Shown: piece by piece, positions 8,377 through 16,159 of the stretch
Position numbering within the stretch: the stretch's first letter is position 1
How the letters are laid out: each line of letters starts with the position of its first letter
NCBI RefSeq assembly: GCF_902833645.1
Contig: NZ_CADFGE010000014.1
Coordinates: 124,001 to 188,000 of the forward strand
Length of the DNA stretch: 64,000 nt
Source: Paraburkholderia fungorum
GTDB lineage: Bacteria; Pseudomonadota; Gammaproteobacteria; Burkholderiales; Burkholderiaceae
Direction: 5' to 3'
Notes under the pieces: generated by a model
What the model was told of the DNA's origin: nothing
Seen by the model: only the letters and a program-made list of their open reading frames with translations
Database searches by the model: none
Made by a program: the position numbers and the translations under genes

Positions 8377-10329
8377 ATGGGCAAAATCATCGGTATCGAC
8401 CTCGGCACGACCAACTCGTGCGTGGCGATCATGGAAGGCAATTCGGTCAAAGTGATCGAGAACTCGGAAGGTGCGCGCACCACGCCGTCGATCATCGCTT
8501 ACATGGAAGACGGCGAAATTCTCGTCGGCGCACCGGCCAAGCGTCAGTCGGTCACGAACCCGAAGAACACGCTGTACGCCGTCAAGCGCCTGATCGGCCG
8601 CCGCTTCGAAGAAAAAGAAGTGCAGAAAGACATCGCTCTGATGCCGTACAAGATCATCAAAGCCGACAACGGCGACGCATGGATCGAAGTGCGCGACCAG
8701 AAGCTCGCACCGCCGCAAATCTCCGCGGAAACGCTGCGCAAGATGAAGAAGACCGCTGAAGATTACCTCGGCGAGCCGGTCACCGAAGCTGTGATTACGG
8801 TTCCCGCGTACTTCAACGACAGTCAGCGCCAGGCCACCAAAGATGCAGGCCGCATCGCCGGTCTGGAAGTGAAGCGGATCATCAACGAACCGACCGCAGC
8901 TGCACTGGCTTTTGGCCTGGACAAGGCGGAAAAGGGCGACCGCAAGATCGCGGTGTACGACTTGGGCGGCGGTACGTTCGACGTGTCGATCATCGAAATC
9001 GCGGATGTCGACGGTGAAATGCAGTTCGAAGTGCTGTCCACGAACGGCGATACGTTCCTGGGCGGTGAAGACTTCGACCAACGCATCATCGACTACATCA
9101 TCAGTGAGTTCAAGAAGGAACAGGGCGTCGATCTGTCGAAAGACGTGCTTGCGCTGCAACGCCTGAAGGAATCGGCTGAAAAGGCGAAGATCGAACTGTC
9201 GTCGAGCCAGCAAACCGAAATCAACCTGCCGTACATCACGGCCGACGCGTCGGGTCCGAAGCACCTGAACCTGAAAATCACGCGTGCGAAGCTGGAAGCG
9301 CTGGTCGAAGAACTGATCGAACGCACCATCGAGCCGTGCCGTCTGGCGATCAAGGACGCGGGCGTGAAGGTCGGCGAAATCGACGACGTGATTCTGGTCG
9401 GCGGTATGACCCGCATGCCGAAGGTGCAGGACAAGGTTAAGGAATTCTTCGGCAAGGATCCGCGCCGTGACGTGAATCCGGACGAAGCCGTCGCCGTGGG
9501 CGCCGCGATTCAAGGTCAGGTTCTGTCGGGCGACCGTACGGACGTTCTGCTGCTCGACGTGACCCCGCTGTCGCTCGGCATCGAAACGCTCGGCGGCGTG
9601 ATGACGAAGATGATCAACAAGAACACCACGATTCCGACCAAGCATGCGCAGGTCTACTCGACGGCTGACGACAATCAGAGCGCCGTGACGATCAAGGTGT
9701 ATCAGGGCGAACGCGAAATGGCAGCGGGCAACAAGCTGCTCGGCGAGTTCAACCTGGAAGGCATTCCGCCGGCACCGCGCGGCACGCCGCAGATCGAAGT
9801 GAGCTTCGACATCGACGCGAACGGCATTCTGCACGTCGGCGCGAAAGACAAGGCAACCGGCAAGGAAAACCGCATCACGATCAAGGCGAACTCGGGTCTG
9901 TCCGAAGCTGAAATCGAGAAGATGGTGAAGGACGCGGAAGCGAACGCGGAAGAAGATCACAAGCTGCGTGAGTTGGCCGACGCCCGCAACCAGGGCGACG
10001 CGCTGGTCCACAGCACGAAGAAGGCGCTTACCGAATACGGCGACAAGCTCGAAGCCGCTGAGAAGGAAGCGATCGAAACCGCGCTGAAGGACCTTGAAGA
10101 AACGCTGAAGAGCGGTTCTAGCGACAAGGCCGCGATCGAAGCCAAGATCGAAGCGGTGGCGACCGCCTCGCAGAAGATGGGCGAGAAGATGTACGCCGAC
10201 ATGCAGGCTGCACAAGGTGCCGAAGCTGCGGCAGCGGGCGCGGCAGGTGCGGGCGCATCGGCAGGTGGCGCGAGCCAGCAGCAGGACGACGTGGTCGACG
10301 CCGAGTTCAAGGAAGTCAAGAAAGACTAA
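8377..10329 (+). CDS. dnaK: Chaperone protein DnaK (Hsp70)
   Basis: This is the ATP-dependent Hsp70 chaperone of the cytoplasm, acting with DnaJ and GrpE. The 650-aa product starts MGKIIGIDLGTTNSCVAIME (phosphate-1 motif). It contains VYDLGGGTFDVSIIEIADVD (phosphate-2, residues about 193-212) and VGGMTRMPKVQ (adenosine motif), the linker DVLLLDVTPLSLGIETLGG, and a substrate-binding domain after residue about 395. The C-terminal tail is Gly/Ala-rich and ends EFKEVKKD. Length is normal for proteobacteria. A clear GGAG precedes the ATG. dnaJ follows after 266 bp containing a hairpin. Confidence 0.98.
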   Translation: MGKIIGIDLGTTNSCVAIMEGNSVKVIENSEGARTTPSIIAYMEDGEILVGAPAKRQSVTNPKNTLYAVKRLIGRRFEEKEVQKDIALMPYKIIKADNGDAWIEVRDQKLAPPQISAETLRKMKKTAEDYLGEPVTEAVITVPAYFNDSQRQATKDAGRIAGLEVKRIINEPTAAALAFGLDKAEKGDRKIAVYDLGGGTFDVSIIEIADVDGEMQFEVLSTNGDTFLGGEDFDQRIIDYIISEFKKEQGVDLSKDVLALQRLKESAEKAKIELSSSQQTEINLPYITADASGPKHLNLKITRAKLEALVEELIERTIEPCRLAIKDAGVKVGEIDDVILVGGMTRMPKVQDKVKEFFGKDPRRDVNPDEAVAVGAAIQGQVLSGDRTDVLLLDVTPLSLGIETLGGVMTKMINKNTTIPTKHAQVYSTADDNQSAVTIKVYQGEREMAAGNKLLGEFNLEGIPPAPRGTPQIEVSFDIDANGILHVGAKDKATGKENRITIKANSGLSEAEIEKMVKDAEANAEEDHKLRELADARNQGDALVHSTKKALTEYGDKLEAAEKEAIETALKDLEETLKSGSSDKAAIEAKIEAVATASQKMGEKMYADMQAAQGAEAAAAGAAGAGASAGGASQQQDDVVDAEFKEVKKD

Positions 10330-10354
10330 AGCCAGGTCGCAATTTGACCGTAAA

Positions 10355-10378
10355 GCCGCACACAGCAATGTGTGCGGC
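10355..10378 (+). other. Perfect stem-loop between dnaK and dnaJ
   Basis: GCCGCACACA (10355-10364), loop GCAA, TGTGTGCGGC (10369-10378): a 10-bp perfect stem closed by a stable GNRA tetraloop. No T run follows, so it is unlikely to be a strong terminator. It may protect the dnaK message or tune dnaJ expression. The rest of the 266-bp gap has no gene. Confidence 0.7.
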
Positions 10379-10595
10379 CCGGCTGCAAAACGGTCTACTC
10401 CCGTTCGGGAGCATGAACCTGCAAAGCGGTTATCGCGCCTGGTGAGCCTGTTTGGGCTCTCCGGGCACATTTGTTTTATGGAGGACGTTGTTTGAACCGC
10501 CTGAAAGCGGCGTGAACAGCGGCCGGACGAGTCGCAAGACTCCAGCATTCAAGAGGAGCCACCGCGCCCCATTGCGCGAGTGGCGTTGAACCGAT

Positions 10596-11735
10596 ATGGC
10601 GAAACGGGATTACTACGAGGTTCTGGGCGTCGCAAAGAACGCGAGCGACGACGAAATCAAGAAGGCTTATCGCAAGCTTGCGATGAAGCACCACCCCGAC
10701 CGCAATCCGGGCAACAAGGATGCGGAAGAGCATTTCAAAGAGGTGAAGGAAGCCTATGAAATGCTGTCGGACTCGCAAAAGCGTGCAGCGTACGATCAGT
10801 ACGGTCACGCGGGCGTCGATCCGAACATGGGCGGAGCCGGTGCGCAAGGCTTCGGCGGTTTTGCCGATGCATTCGGCGATATTTTCGGCGACATCTTCGG
10901 CCAGGCTGCCGGCGGTGCCGCACGTGGCGGCGGCCGTGCAGGTCCGCAGGTGTATCGGGGCGCCGATCTGCGCTACAGCATGGAAATCACGCTGGAGCAG
11001 GCCGCGCACGGCTACGACACGCAAATTCGCGTGCCGAGCTGGGTGTCGTGTGAAGTCTGTCACGGCTCGGGCGCGAAGCCCGGCACCAAGCCGGAGACCT
11101 GCCCGACCTGTAGCGGTTCGGGTTCGGTGCGGATGTCGCAGGGCTTTTTCAGCATCCAGCAGACCTGCCCGAAGTGCCACGGCACCGGCACCTATATTCC
11201 CGAGCCGTGCGGACACTGCCATGGCGCGGGCAAGGTGAAGGAAACCAAGACGCTGGAAGTGAAGATCCCGGCGGGTATCGACGACGGCATGCGTATCCGG
11301 TCGGCCGGCAACGGCGAGCCTGGTATCAACGGTGGTCCGTCGGGCGATCTGTACGTCGAGATTCACATCAAGCAGCACTCGGTGTTCGAACGCGACGGCG
11401 ACGATCTGCATTGCCAGATGCCGATTCCGTTCACCACGGCGGCACTTGGCGGCGAAATCGAAGTGCCGACCCTCGCGGGCCGCGCGAGCTTTACGGTGCC
11501 GGAAGGCACGCAGTCGGGGAAGACCTTCCGTCTGCGTGGCAAGGGGATCAAGGGTCTGCGTTCGAGCATTGCCGGCGATCTGTACGTGCATGTGCAAGTC
11601 GAAACGCCGGTCAAGCTCACCGAGTCGCAGCGCGATCTGCTTCAGCAATTCGAGAAAGCCCTCGTGGAAGGCGGCGCGCGGCATAGCCCGCAAAGCAAGA
11701 GCTGGTTTGATCGGGTGAAGAGCTTCTTCGATTAA
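10596..11735 (+). CDS. dnaJ: Chaperone protein DnaJ
   Basis: DnaJ is the Hsp40 co-chaperone that delivers substrates to DnaK and stimulates its ATPase. The 379-aa product has an N-terminal J domain with HPD at residues 33-35. A Gly/Phe-rich linker follows (GAGAQGFGGFADAFGDIFGD). The four zinc-finger repeats CEVCHGSG, CPTCSGSG, CPKCHGTG and CGHCHGAG lie at about residues 150-215, followed by the C-terminal substrate-binding domain. This is the full type-I architecture. It follows dnaK and immediately precedes pabBC. Confidence 0.98.
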   Translation: MAKRDYYEVLGVAKNASDDEIKKAYRKLAMKHHPDRNPGNKDAEEHFKEVKEAYEMLSDSQKRAAYDQYGHAGVDPNMGGAGAQGFGGFADAFGDIFGDIFGQAAGGAARGGGRAGPQVYRGADLRYSMEITLEQAAHGYDTQIRVPSWVSCEVCHGSGAKPGTKPETCPTCSGSGSVRMSQGFFSIQQTCPKCHGTGTYIPEPCGHCHGAGKVKETKTLEVKIPAGIDDGMRIRSAGNGEPGINGGPSGDLYVEIHIKQHSVFERDGDDLHCQMPIPFTTAALGGEIEVPTLAGRASFTVPEGTQSGKTFRLRGKGIKGLRSSIAGDLYVHVQVETPVKLTESQRDLLQQFEKALVEGGARHSPQSKSWFDRVKSFFD

Positions 11736-11759
11736 TTGCGGTTTGATTTGGCGGTAAGC

Positions 11760-13658
11760 ATGACGGCAGCTGAGCGCAACGCGGTTTTCGCGTTGCTCGA
11801 CGATTGCGACGCGACGGCGGCGCGCCGTTCGAGTCGTCTGTACACGGGTTTTGTGCGTGAACGAGTGTGCGTGGACGCCGCGCAGCTGGAACTCATGTGC
11901 GAGACCGTGGCTGCGGATGCTCGGCGTGGTTTGCATGCCGTCGTGCTTGCCGACTATGAGTTTGGCCGGCATCTTCTCGATGGCGACCAGGCTCACCGGG
12001 CATCAAATGAAACGCAGCGTGGCGATGCCACGCTGCGTTTTTTATTGTTTGAACGTTGCGAGAAACTATCTCGCGACGACGTCGATACGTGGCTCGTGGA
12101 ACGCGACGGCGGCACGGCCGAGCCGTCCGTGGCGGGCACAGCGAATGTGTGCGCGAGCGTCGATCCCACGCAATTCAACGAAGCGATCGATGCGATCCAT
12201 GCCGCCCTGCGCGCCGGCGATTCTTATCAGGTCAACTATACGTATCGGCTCGGTTTCGATGTATTCGGCTCGCCGGCCGCGCTTTATCGGCGCCTGCGGG
12301 CGCGCCAGCCGGTTCCGTATGGCGCGCTGATCGCGTTGCCGGGCGACGAGTGGGTTTTGTCGTGCTCGCCGGAGTTGTTCATCGAGAAAGAAGGCGCCAT
12401 GTTGCGCGCCCGGCCGATGAAGGGCACGGCGCCGCGATCAACCGACCCCGTGGCCGATCGTCACGCCGCCGAGTTCCTGGCCAACGACCCGAAGAATCGT
12501 GCCGAGAACGTGATGATCGTCGACCTGTTGCGCAACGATCTGTCGCGTGTGGCGCAGACGGGCTCCGTCAAGGTGCCGGCGTTGTTTTCGGTTGAACCGT
12601 ATGCGTCGGTATGGCAGATGACGTCGACGGTCCATTCGACGCTGCGGGCCGGCACGTCTTTCGCTGCGATCATGCGGGCGCTGTTTCCGTGCGGCTCGAT
12701 CACCGGTGCGCCGAAGCACCGCACGATGCAATTGATCGACGAGCTCGAAAGCACGCCGCGCGGACTTTACACCGGCGCGATCGGCTGGCTCGAGGTGCCC
12801 TCAAGCACCGCAAGCACCGCAAACGACACCACTTGCGGCGACTTCTGCCTGTCCGTCGCGATCCGCACCCTGACCTTAAGCCCGGCCGCACAGCCCGGCA
12901 TGCTGCGAGGCACGATGGGCGTGGGCGCCGGCATCGTGCTCGACAGCGTGGCCGCCGACGAATATGCGGAGTGCCAATTGAAAGCCAGCTTTCTGACCGG
13001 CGCGGAACCCGGTTTCGAGCTTTTCGAGACCATGTACGCGACACAGGAAGAAGGCGTGCGCCATCTATCGCGCCATCTCGCACGACTCTCGGCGAGCGCC
13101 GCGGCGCTGGGTTTCAGACTCGACGACGAAAACGAAATTCGCGCGCAAATCACGGAGAAATGTGCGGCGTTGCCTGCGCACATTCCGCACCGCATGCGTC
13201 TCGCGCTGAGCAAGAACGGCGCGGTGCAATTAACGGCGGCGGTGTTGACGCCGCTGGCCGACTCGACCGTCGGTGTGTTGCTCGGGCCGGATCATGCATT
13301 CCCCGTTACGCATGCCGATGATCCGCTGCTGCGACACAAAACCACGCGCCGTGCCGAATACGATCGTGGCTGGCGCGAAGCCGAAGCGCGGGGCGCCTTC
13401 GACACGTTGTTCTTCAACGAGCGCGGTGAACTGACCGAAGGCGGGCGCTCGAACGTGTTTGTGAAGCTGGCGGGACGGTGGTGGACGCCACCATTGGAGT
13501 CAGGCGTTCTGCCCGGGATCATGCGAGGCTTGCTGCTGGAGGATATCGACCTTCACGCAGCGGAACGCGTGTTGACTCGAATCGATGTGCGGAATGCGGA
13601 AGCGCTTCTGGTGTGCAACGCGCTGCGAGGCGCGGTACAGGCGCGCGTGGTGGGCTAA
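11760..13658 (+). CDS. pabBC: Fused aminodeoxychorismate synthase component I / 4-amino-4-deoxychorismate lyase
   Basis: The two domains make p-aminobenzoate for folate: chorismate plus ammonia to ADC (PabB), then loss of pyruvate (PabC, PLP enzyme). Of 632 aa, roughly 1-415 are the chorismate-binding domain, with SYQVNYTYRLGFDVFGSP, ARPMKGTAPRS and NDLSRVAQTGSVKVP. The rest is a fold-type IV aminotransferase-like domain (GFELFETMYATQEEG, DTLFFNERGELTEGGRSNVF). The ATG at 11760 is preferred; an in-frame TTG abuts the dnaJ stop at 11736. The N-terminal part encodes a perfect terminator-like hairpin (12010-12043) without breaking the frame. The 3' neighbour is convergent panB. Confidence 0.92.
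   Translation: MTAAERNAVFALLDDCDATAARRSSRLYTGFVRERVCVDAAQLELMCETVAADARRGLHAVVLADYEFGRHLLDGDQAHRASNETQRGDATLRFLLFERCEKLSRDDVDTWLVERDGGTAEPSVAGTANVCASVDPTQFNEAIDAIHAALRAGDSYQVNYTYRLGFDVFGSPAALYRRLRARQPVPYGALIALPGDEWVLSCSPELFIEKEGAMLRARPMKGTAPRSTDPVADRHAAEFLANDPKNRAENVMIVDLLRNDLSRVAQTGSVKVPALFSVEPYASVWQMTSTVHSTLRAGTSFAAIMRALFPCGSITGAPKHRTMQLIDELESTPRGLYTGAIGWLEVPSSTASTANDTTCGDFCLSVAIRTLTLSPAAQPGMLRGTMGVGAGIVLDSVAADEYAECQLKASFLTGAEPGFELFETMYATQEEGVRHLSRHLARLSASAAALGFRLDDENEIRAQITEKCAALPAHIPHRMRLALSKNGAVQLTAAVLTPLADSTVGVLLGPDHAFPVTHADDPLLRHKTTRRAEYDRGWREAEARGAFDTLFFNERGELTEGGRSNVFVKLAGRWWTPPLESGVLPGIMRGLLLEDIDLHAAERVLTRIDVRNAEALLVCNALRGAVQARVVG
12010..12043 (+). terminator. Perfect intrinsic-terminator-like hairpin inside pabBC
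   Basis: AAACGCAGCGTGGC (12010-12023), loop GAT, GCCACGCTGCGTTT (12027-12040), then TTTATT: a 14-bp perfect stem ending in a run of six T. It lies 251 bp into the pabBC coding frame and 275 bp after the dnaJ stop. Structurally it is the best terminator in the first 25 kb, yet it sits inside an intact gene. Confidence 0.75.
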
Positions 13659-14033
13659 GGCAGCGCGCAGGGCTATAGAAGAAAGACCAAACAAGTCGGC
13701 CGTGCCGGCGGGCGAACGAGGACTTGAGCGCCGCGTGCCGCCATGCCACAGGCAGCTCAAGCGTGGCGAACGTGCAGCAGGCGTGCCACCCATCCCGCAA
13801 GGCGCGCATGCCATGTGTTTTCGCGCACGTCATGCGGCGCGGTGGCGTGACTGCGGATTTCTGCTACATCGATCAGGCAAAAGGGGCTCATGGTCATCTC
13901 TCTTCGGCTGGCGGCAGGGCCGCGTTAACAAGGTAGACGAAGATAGATGACCCGGCTTTAAGACAATATCAGACTGGTCTCAAAACGTGCCCGGATGCGC
14001 GTGATCAAGACGGTTCCCAAGTCCGGCCCGAAC
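13659..14033. other. Convergent pabBC/panB intergenic region
   Basis: The 375 bp have no convincing gene; apparent frames are low-complexity Arg/Ala/Cys-rich translations without ribosome sites. No hairpin with a T run is visible. A short AGAC-TG-GTCT palindrome lies near 13970. Confidence 0.5.
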
Positions 14034-14849
14034 TTAGAACGTATGTTCCGGCCCCGGGAACGTACCGTCCTTCACAGCGTGGACATACGCTTCCACGGCC
14101 GCCTGAATGCTCGGTTGACCCTGCATGAAATCCTTCACGAAGCGCGGCCGCTTGCCGGGGAAAATTCCCAGCATGTCGTGCAGCACCAGCACCTGACCTG
14201 AGCAGTCGAGACCCGCACCGATACCGATCGTCGGAATCCGCAATTGCTTCGTGACTTCGCTCGCGAGCAGTGTCGGGATCGCTTCCATGACGATCAGTTG
14301 GGCGCCCGCGTTCTGTACGGCCAGCGAGTCGCGCAACAACTGGCTCGCACCGGCCTCGGTTTTGCCTTGCACCTTGAAGCCGCCAAACGCATGCACCGAT
14401 TGCGGCGTCAGGCCGACGTGCGCGCACACCGGAATCGACCGTTCGACCAGAAAACGCACCGTGTCCGCGAGCCACTCACCGCCTTCGAGCTTCACCATCT
14501 GCGCGCCGGCGCGCATGAGTTCTACTGAGCTTTTAAAGGCGTCCTCCGGCGTGCCGTACGTGCCGAACGGCAGATCGGCGACCACCAGCGCCGAGGGTCG
14601 CGCCCGCGCGACGCTCGCCGTGTGATAGGCGATGTCGGTGAGCGACACCGGCAGCGTGGTCGTCTGGCCTTGCAGCACGTTGCCGAGCGAGTCGCCGATC
14701 AGCAGGACGTCGACACCCGAGCGATCCAGCAGCGCCGCGAAGCTCGCGTCGTAGCAGGTCAGCATGGCGATCTTTTCGCCGGCATCGCGCATCGCCTGCA
14801 GTTTCGGCACGGTGACGGCGTTCCGGCTCGTTTCCTGCAAATAGGTCAT
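14034..14849 (-). CDS. panB: 3-methyl-2-oxobutanoate hydroxymethyltransferase
   Basis: PanB makes ketopantoate from alpha-ketoisovalerate with methylene-THF, the first step to pantothenate and CoA. The 271-aa product contains KIAMLTCYDASFAALLDRSG, LLIGDSLGNVLQGQTTTLPV, the metal-binding region VKLEGGEW, AHVGLTPQSVHAFGGFKVQG and GIGAGLDCSGQVLVLHDMLG, all family hallmarks. Length is typical (about 265-270 aa). It is the last gene of a reverse block behind the deoxynucleoside kinase and folK genes (36-bp gap), a grouping of cofactor genes. Confidence 0.96.
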   Translation of the reverse strand: MTYLQETSRNAVTVPKLQAMRDAGEKIAMLTCYDASFAALLDRSGVDVLLIGDSLGNVLQGQTTTLPVSLTDIAYHTASVARARPSALVVADLPFGTYGTPEDAFKSSVELMRAGAQMVKLEGGEWLADTVRFLVERSIPVCAHVGLTPQSVHAFGGFKVQGKTEAGASQLLRDSLAVQNAGAQLIVMEAIPTLLASEVTKQLRIPTIGIGAGLDCSGQVLVLHDMLGIFPGKRPRFVKDFMQGQPSIQAAVEAYVHAVKDGTFPGPEHTF

Positions 14850-14885
14850 GGAGAAAATCCGTTGGAAAAAGAGGGAGCGCGCCGC

Positions 14886-15566
14886 TTAAAGCGACGTGCC
14901 TTTGACAAAGAATTCCTTGCGGCCACGCATGGTTTCGATGCGTTCGGCGAGTAGCGCAAGGTCCGCGTCCGAGTCGAGCGGATTCAGATGTTCAGCATTG
15001 ACCGTCAGCACGGGCGTGCGGTCGTAGTGATAGAAAAACTCGTTGTAGGCGTCGCAGAGCGCGTGCAGATACGCATCGGAAATCTGCAGTTCCATGGGCA
15101 CGGCGCGCTTCTGGATGCGCGCGAACAGTACTTCAGGACTGGCTTGCAGGTAGACCACGAAATCCGGTGCCGGCGCGCTGACGTCGAGTCGCGCGGCGAG
15201 GGCGCGATAAAGCTGCCACTCATCTTCCTGCAGCGTCAGACGCGCGAAGATCTCGTTCTTCTGCGTCATGAAATCGGCGATAAGCGGTGTGCCCGCCACA
15301 TGCGCGGCCGCGACCTCCTGGGCCTGCTGCGCGCGCTGCAACGCGAAGTGCAATTGCGCGGGAAGCGCATAACGCGCGGTGTCGCGATAAAAACGTTCGA
15401 GAAAGGGATTGTCTTGCGGCCGCTCGAACAACTCCTGCATCGACCAGCGCTGTGCGAGCCGCCGCGCGAGCGAGGTCTTGCCGACACCGATCGGCCCTTC
15501 GATCGCGAGATAGCCAAACGGCGGCCGCAATTGCGGGGCGGTGACGGTAAGCGGCGGCGAACTCAT
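14886..15566 (-). CDS. Deoxynucleoside kinase family protein
   Basis: A 226-aa P-loop kinase with LAIEGPIGVGKTSLARRLAQ (Walker A) at about residues 18-37. It also has the substrate-site pattern ERFYRDTARYALPAQLHFAL and FMTQKNEIFARLTLQEDEWQ, as in the dNK/dCK/dGK family that phosphorylates deoxynucleosides. The lid has FARIQKRAVPMELQI. The ATG at 15566 overlaps the folK stop by 4 bp (ATGA), which fixes the start and implies translational coupling. The exact substrate cannot be read from sequence. Confidence 0.85.
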   Translation of the reverse strand: MSSPPLTVTAPQLRPPFGYLAIEGPIGVGKTSLARRLAQRWSMQELFERPQDNPFLERFYRDTARYALPAQLHFALQRAQQAQEVAAAHVAGTPLIADFMTQKNEIFARLTLQEDEWQLYRALAARLDVSAPAPDFVVYLQASPEVLFARIQKRAVPMELQISDAYLHALCDAYNEFFYHYDRTPVLTVNAEHLNPLDSDADLALLAERIETMRGRKEFFVKGTSL

Positions 15567-16111
15567 TCGCAACGTCCCTTGTCCGCGGCGGGGGCGCCGG
15601 CAGTCAATGCATTGAGCATTGGACACTGACAGGGCCCTTTGACCTTTTCGATGCGTTGATCGCGGACACCTTCGAGCAGTGCTTCGGCACGGCCGTGTTG
15701 CGGAATGATCAGCGCCGGGTCGATCTCGACGAGCGGGACAAGTGCAAAGGCGCGCTCGATCAAACGCGGATGCGGCACGATCAGATCGGCTTCGTCGATC
15801 GATTGATCGCCGTAGAGCAGGATGTCGAGATCGAGCGTGCGCGGTGCGTTGCGAAACGGCCGTTCCCGGCCGAACTGATGTTCGATCTTGTGGCACAGCG
15901 CAAGCAGATGCCGCACGGGGAGCGTCGTATCGACCTTCACGACGCAGTTGAAATAGTCGTCGCCGCCCGCGTCGATCGGGGCAGTACGATAAAAGCTCGA
16001 CTTCGCGAGCACGGTGATGGTGTGCTGTTGGGCGAGACACACCACCGCGTCTTTCAGGGTCTGGCGCGCGTCCCCGAGATTCGCGCCGAGGCCGAGATAA
16101 GCAACCGTCAT
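15563..16111 (-). CDS. folK: 2-amino-4-hydroxy-6-hydroxymethyldihydropteridine pyrophosphokinase
   Basis: HPPK transfers pyrophosphate from ATP to the pterin in folate synthesis. The 182-aa product begins MTVAYLGLGANLGDARQTLK, the typical GxGANLGD N-terminus. It contains SSFYRTAPID and GRERPFRNAPRTLDLDILLY (the RTLDLDILL signature), then VPHPRLIERAFALVPL. It sits downstream of pcnB (48-bp gap), as in E. coli, and overlaps the kinase gene by 4 bp. Together with pabBC nearby it gives a loose folate neighbourhood. Confidence 0.96.
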   Translation of the reverse strand: MTVAYLGLGANLGDARQTLKDAVVCLAQQHTITVLAKSSFYRTAPIDAGGDDYFNCVVKVDTTLPVRHLLALCHKIEHQFGRERPFRNAPRTLDLDILLYGDQSIDEADLIVPHPRLIERAFALVPLVEIDPALIIPQHGRAEALLEGVRDQRIEKVKGPCQCPMLNALTAGAPAADKGRCE

Positions 16112-16159
16112 GGCATAACTTCCTGCAACTATCGTTCGACGGCCTCAGCCAACGCCGTG

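Noticed and set aside
8368..10548. A 726-codon reverse open frame opposite dnaK
   Set aside because: It mirrors the dnaK codon bias; the protein is repetitive Leu/Arg/Asp/Phe sequence without a ribosome site. dnaK itself is unambiguous.
13500..13950. Overlapping frames on both strands after pabBC
   Set aside because: All are short, Arg/Ala/Cys-rich and mutually overlapping; none shows a start signal or a familiar motif.
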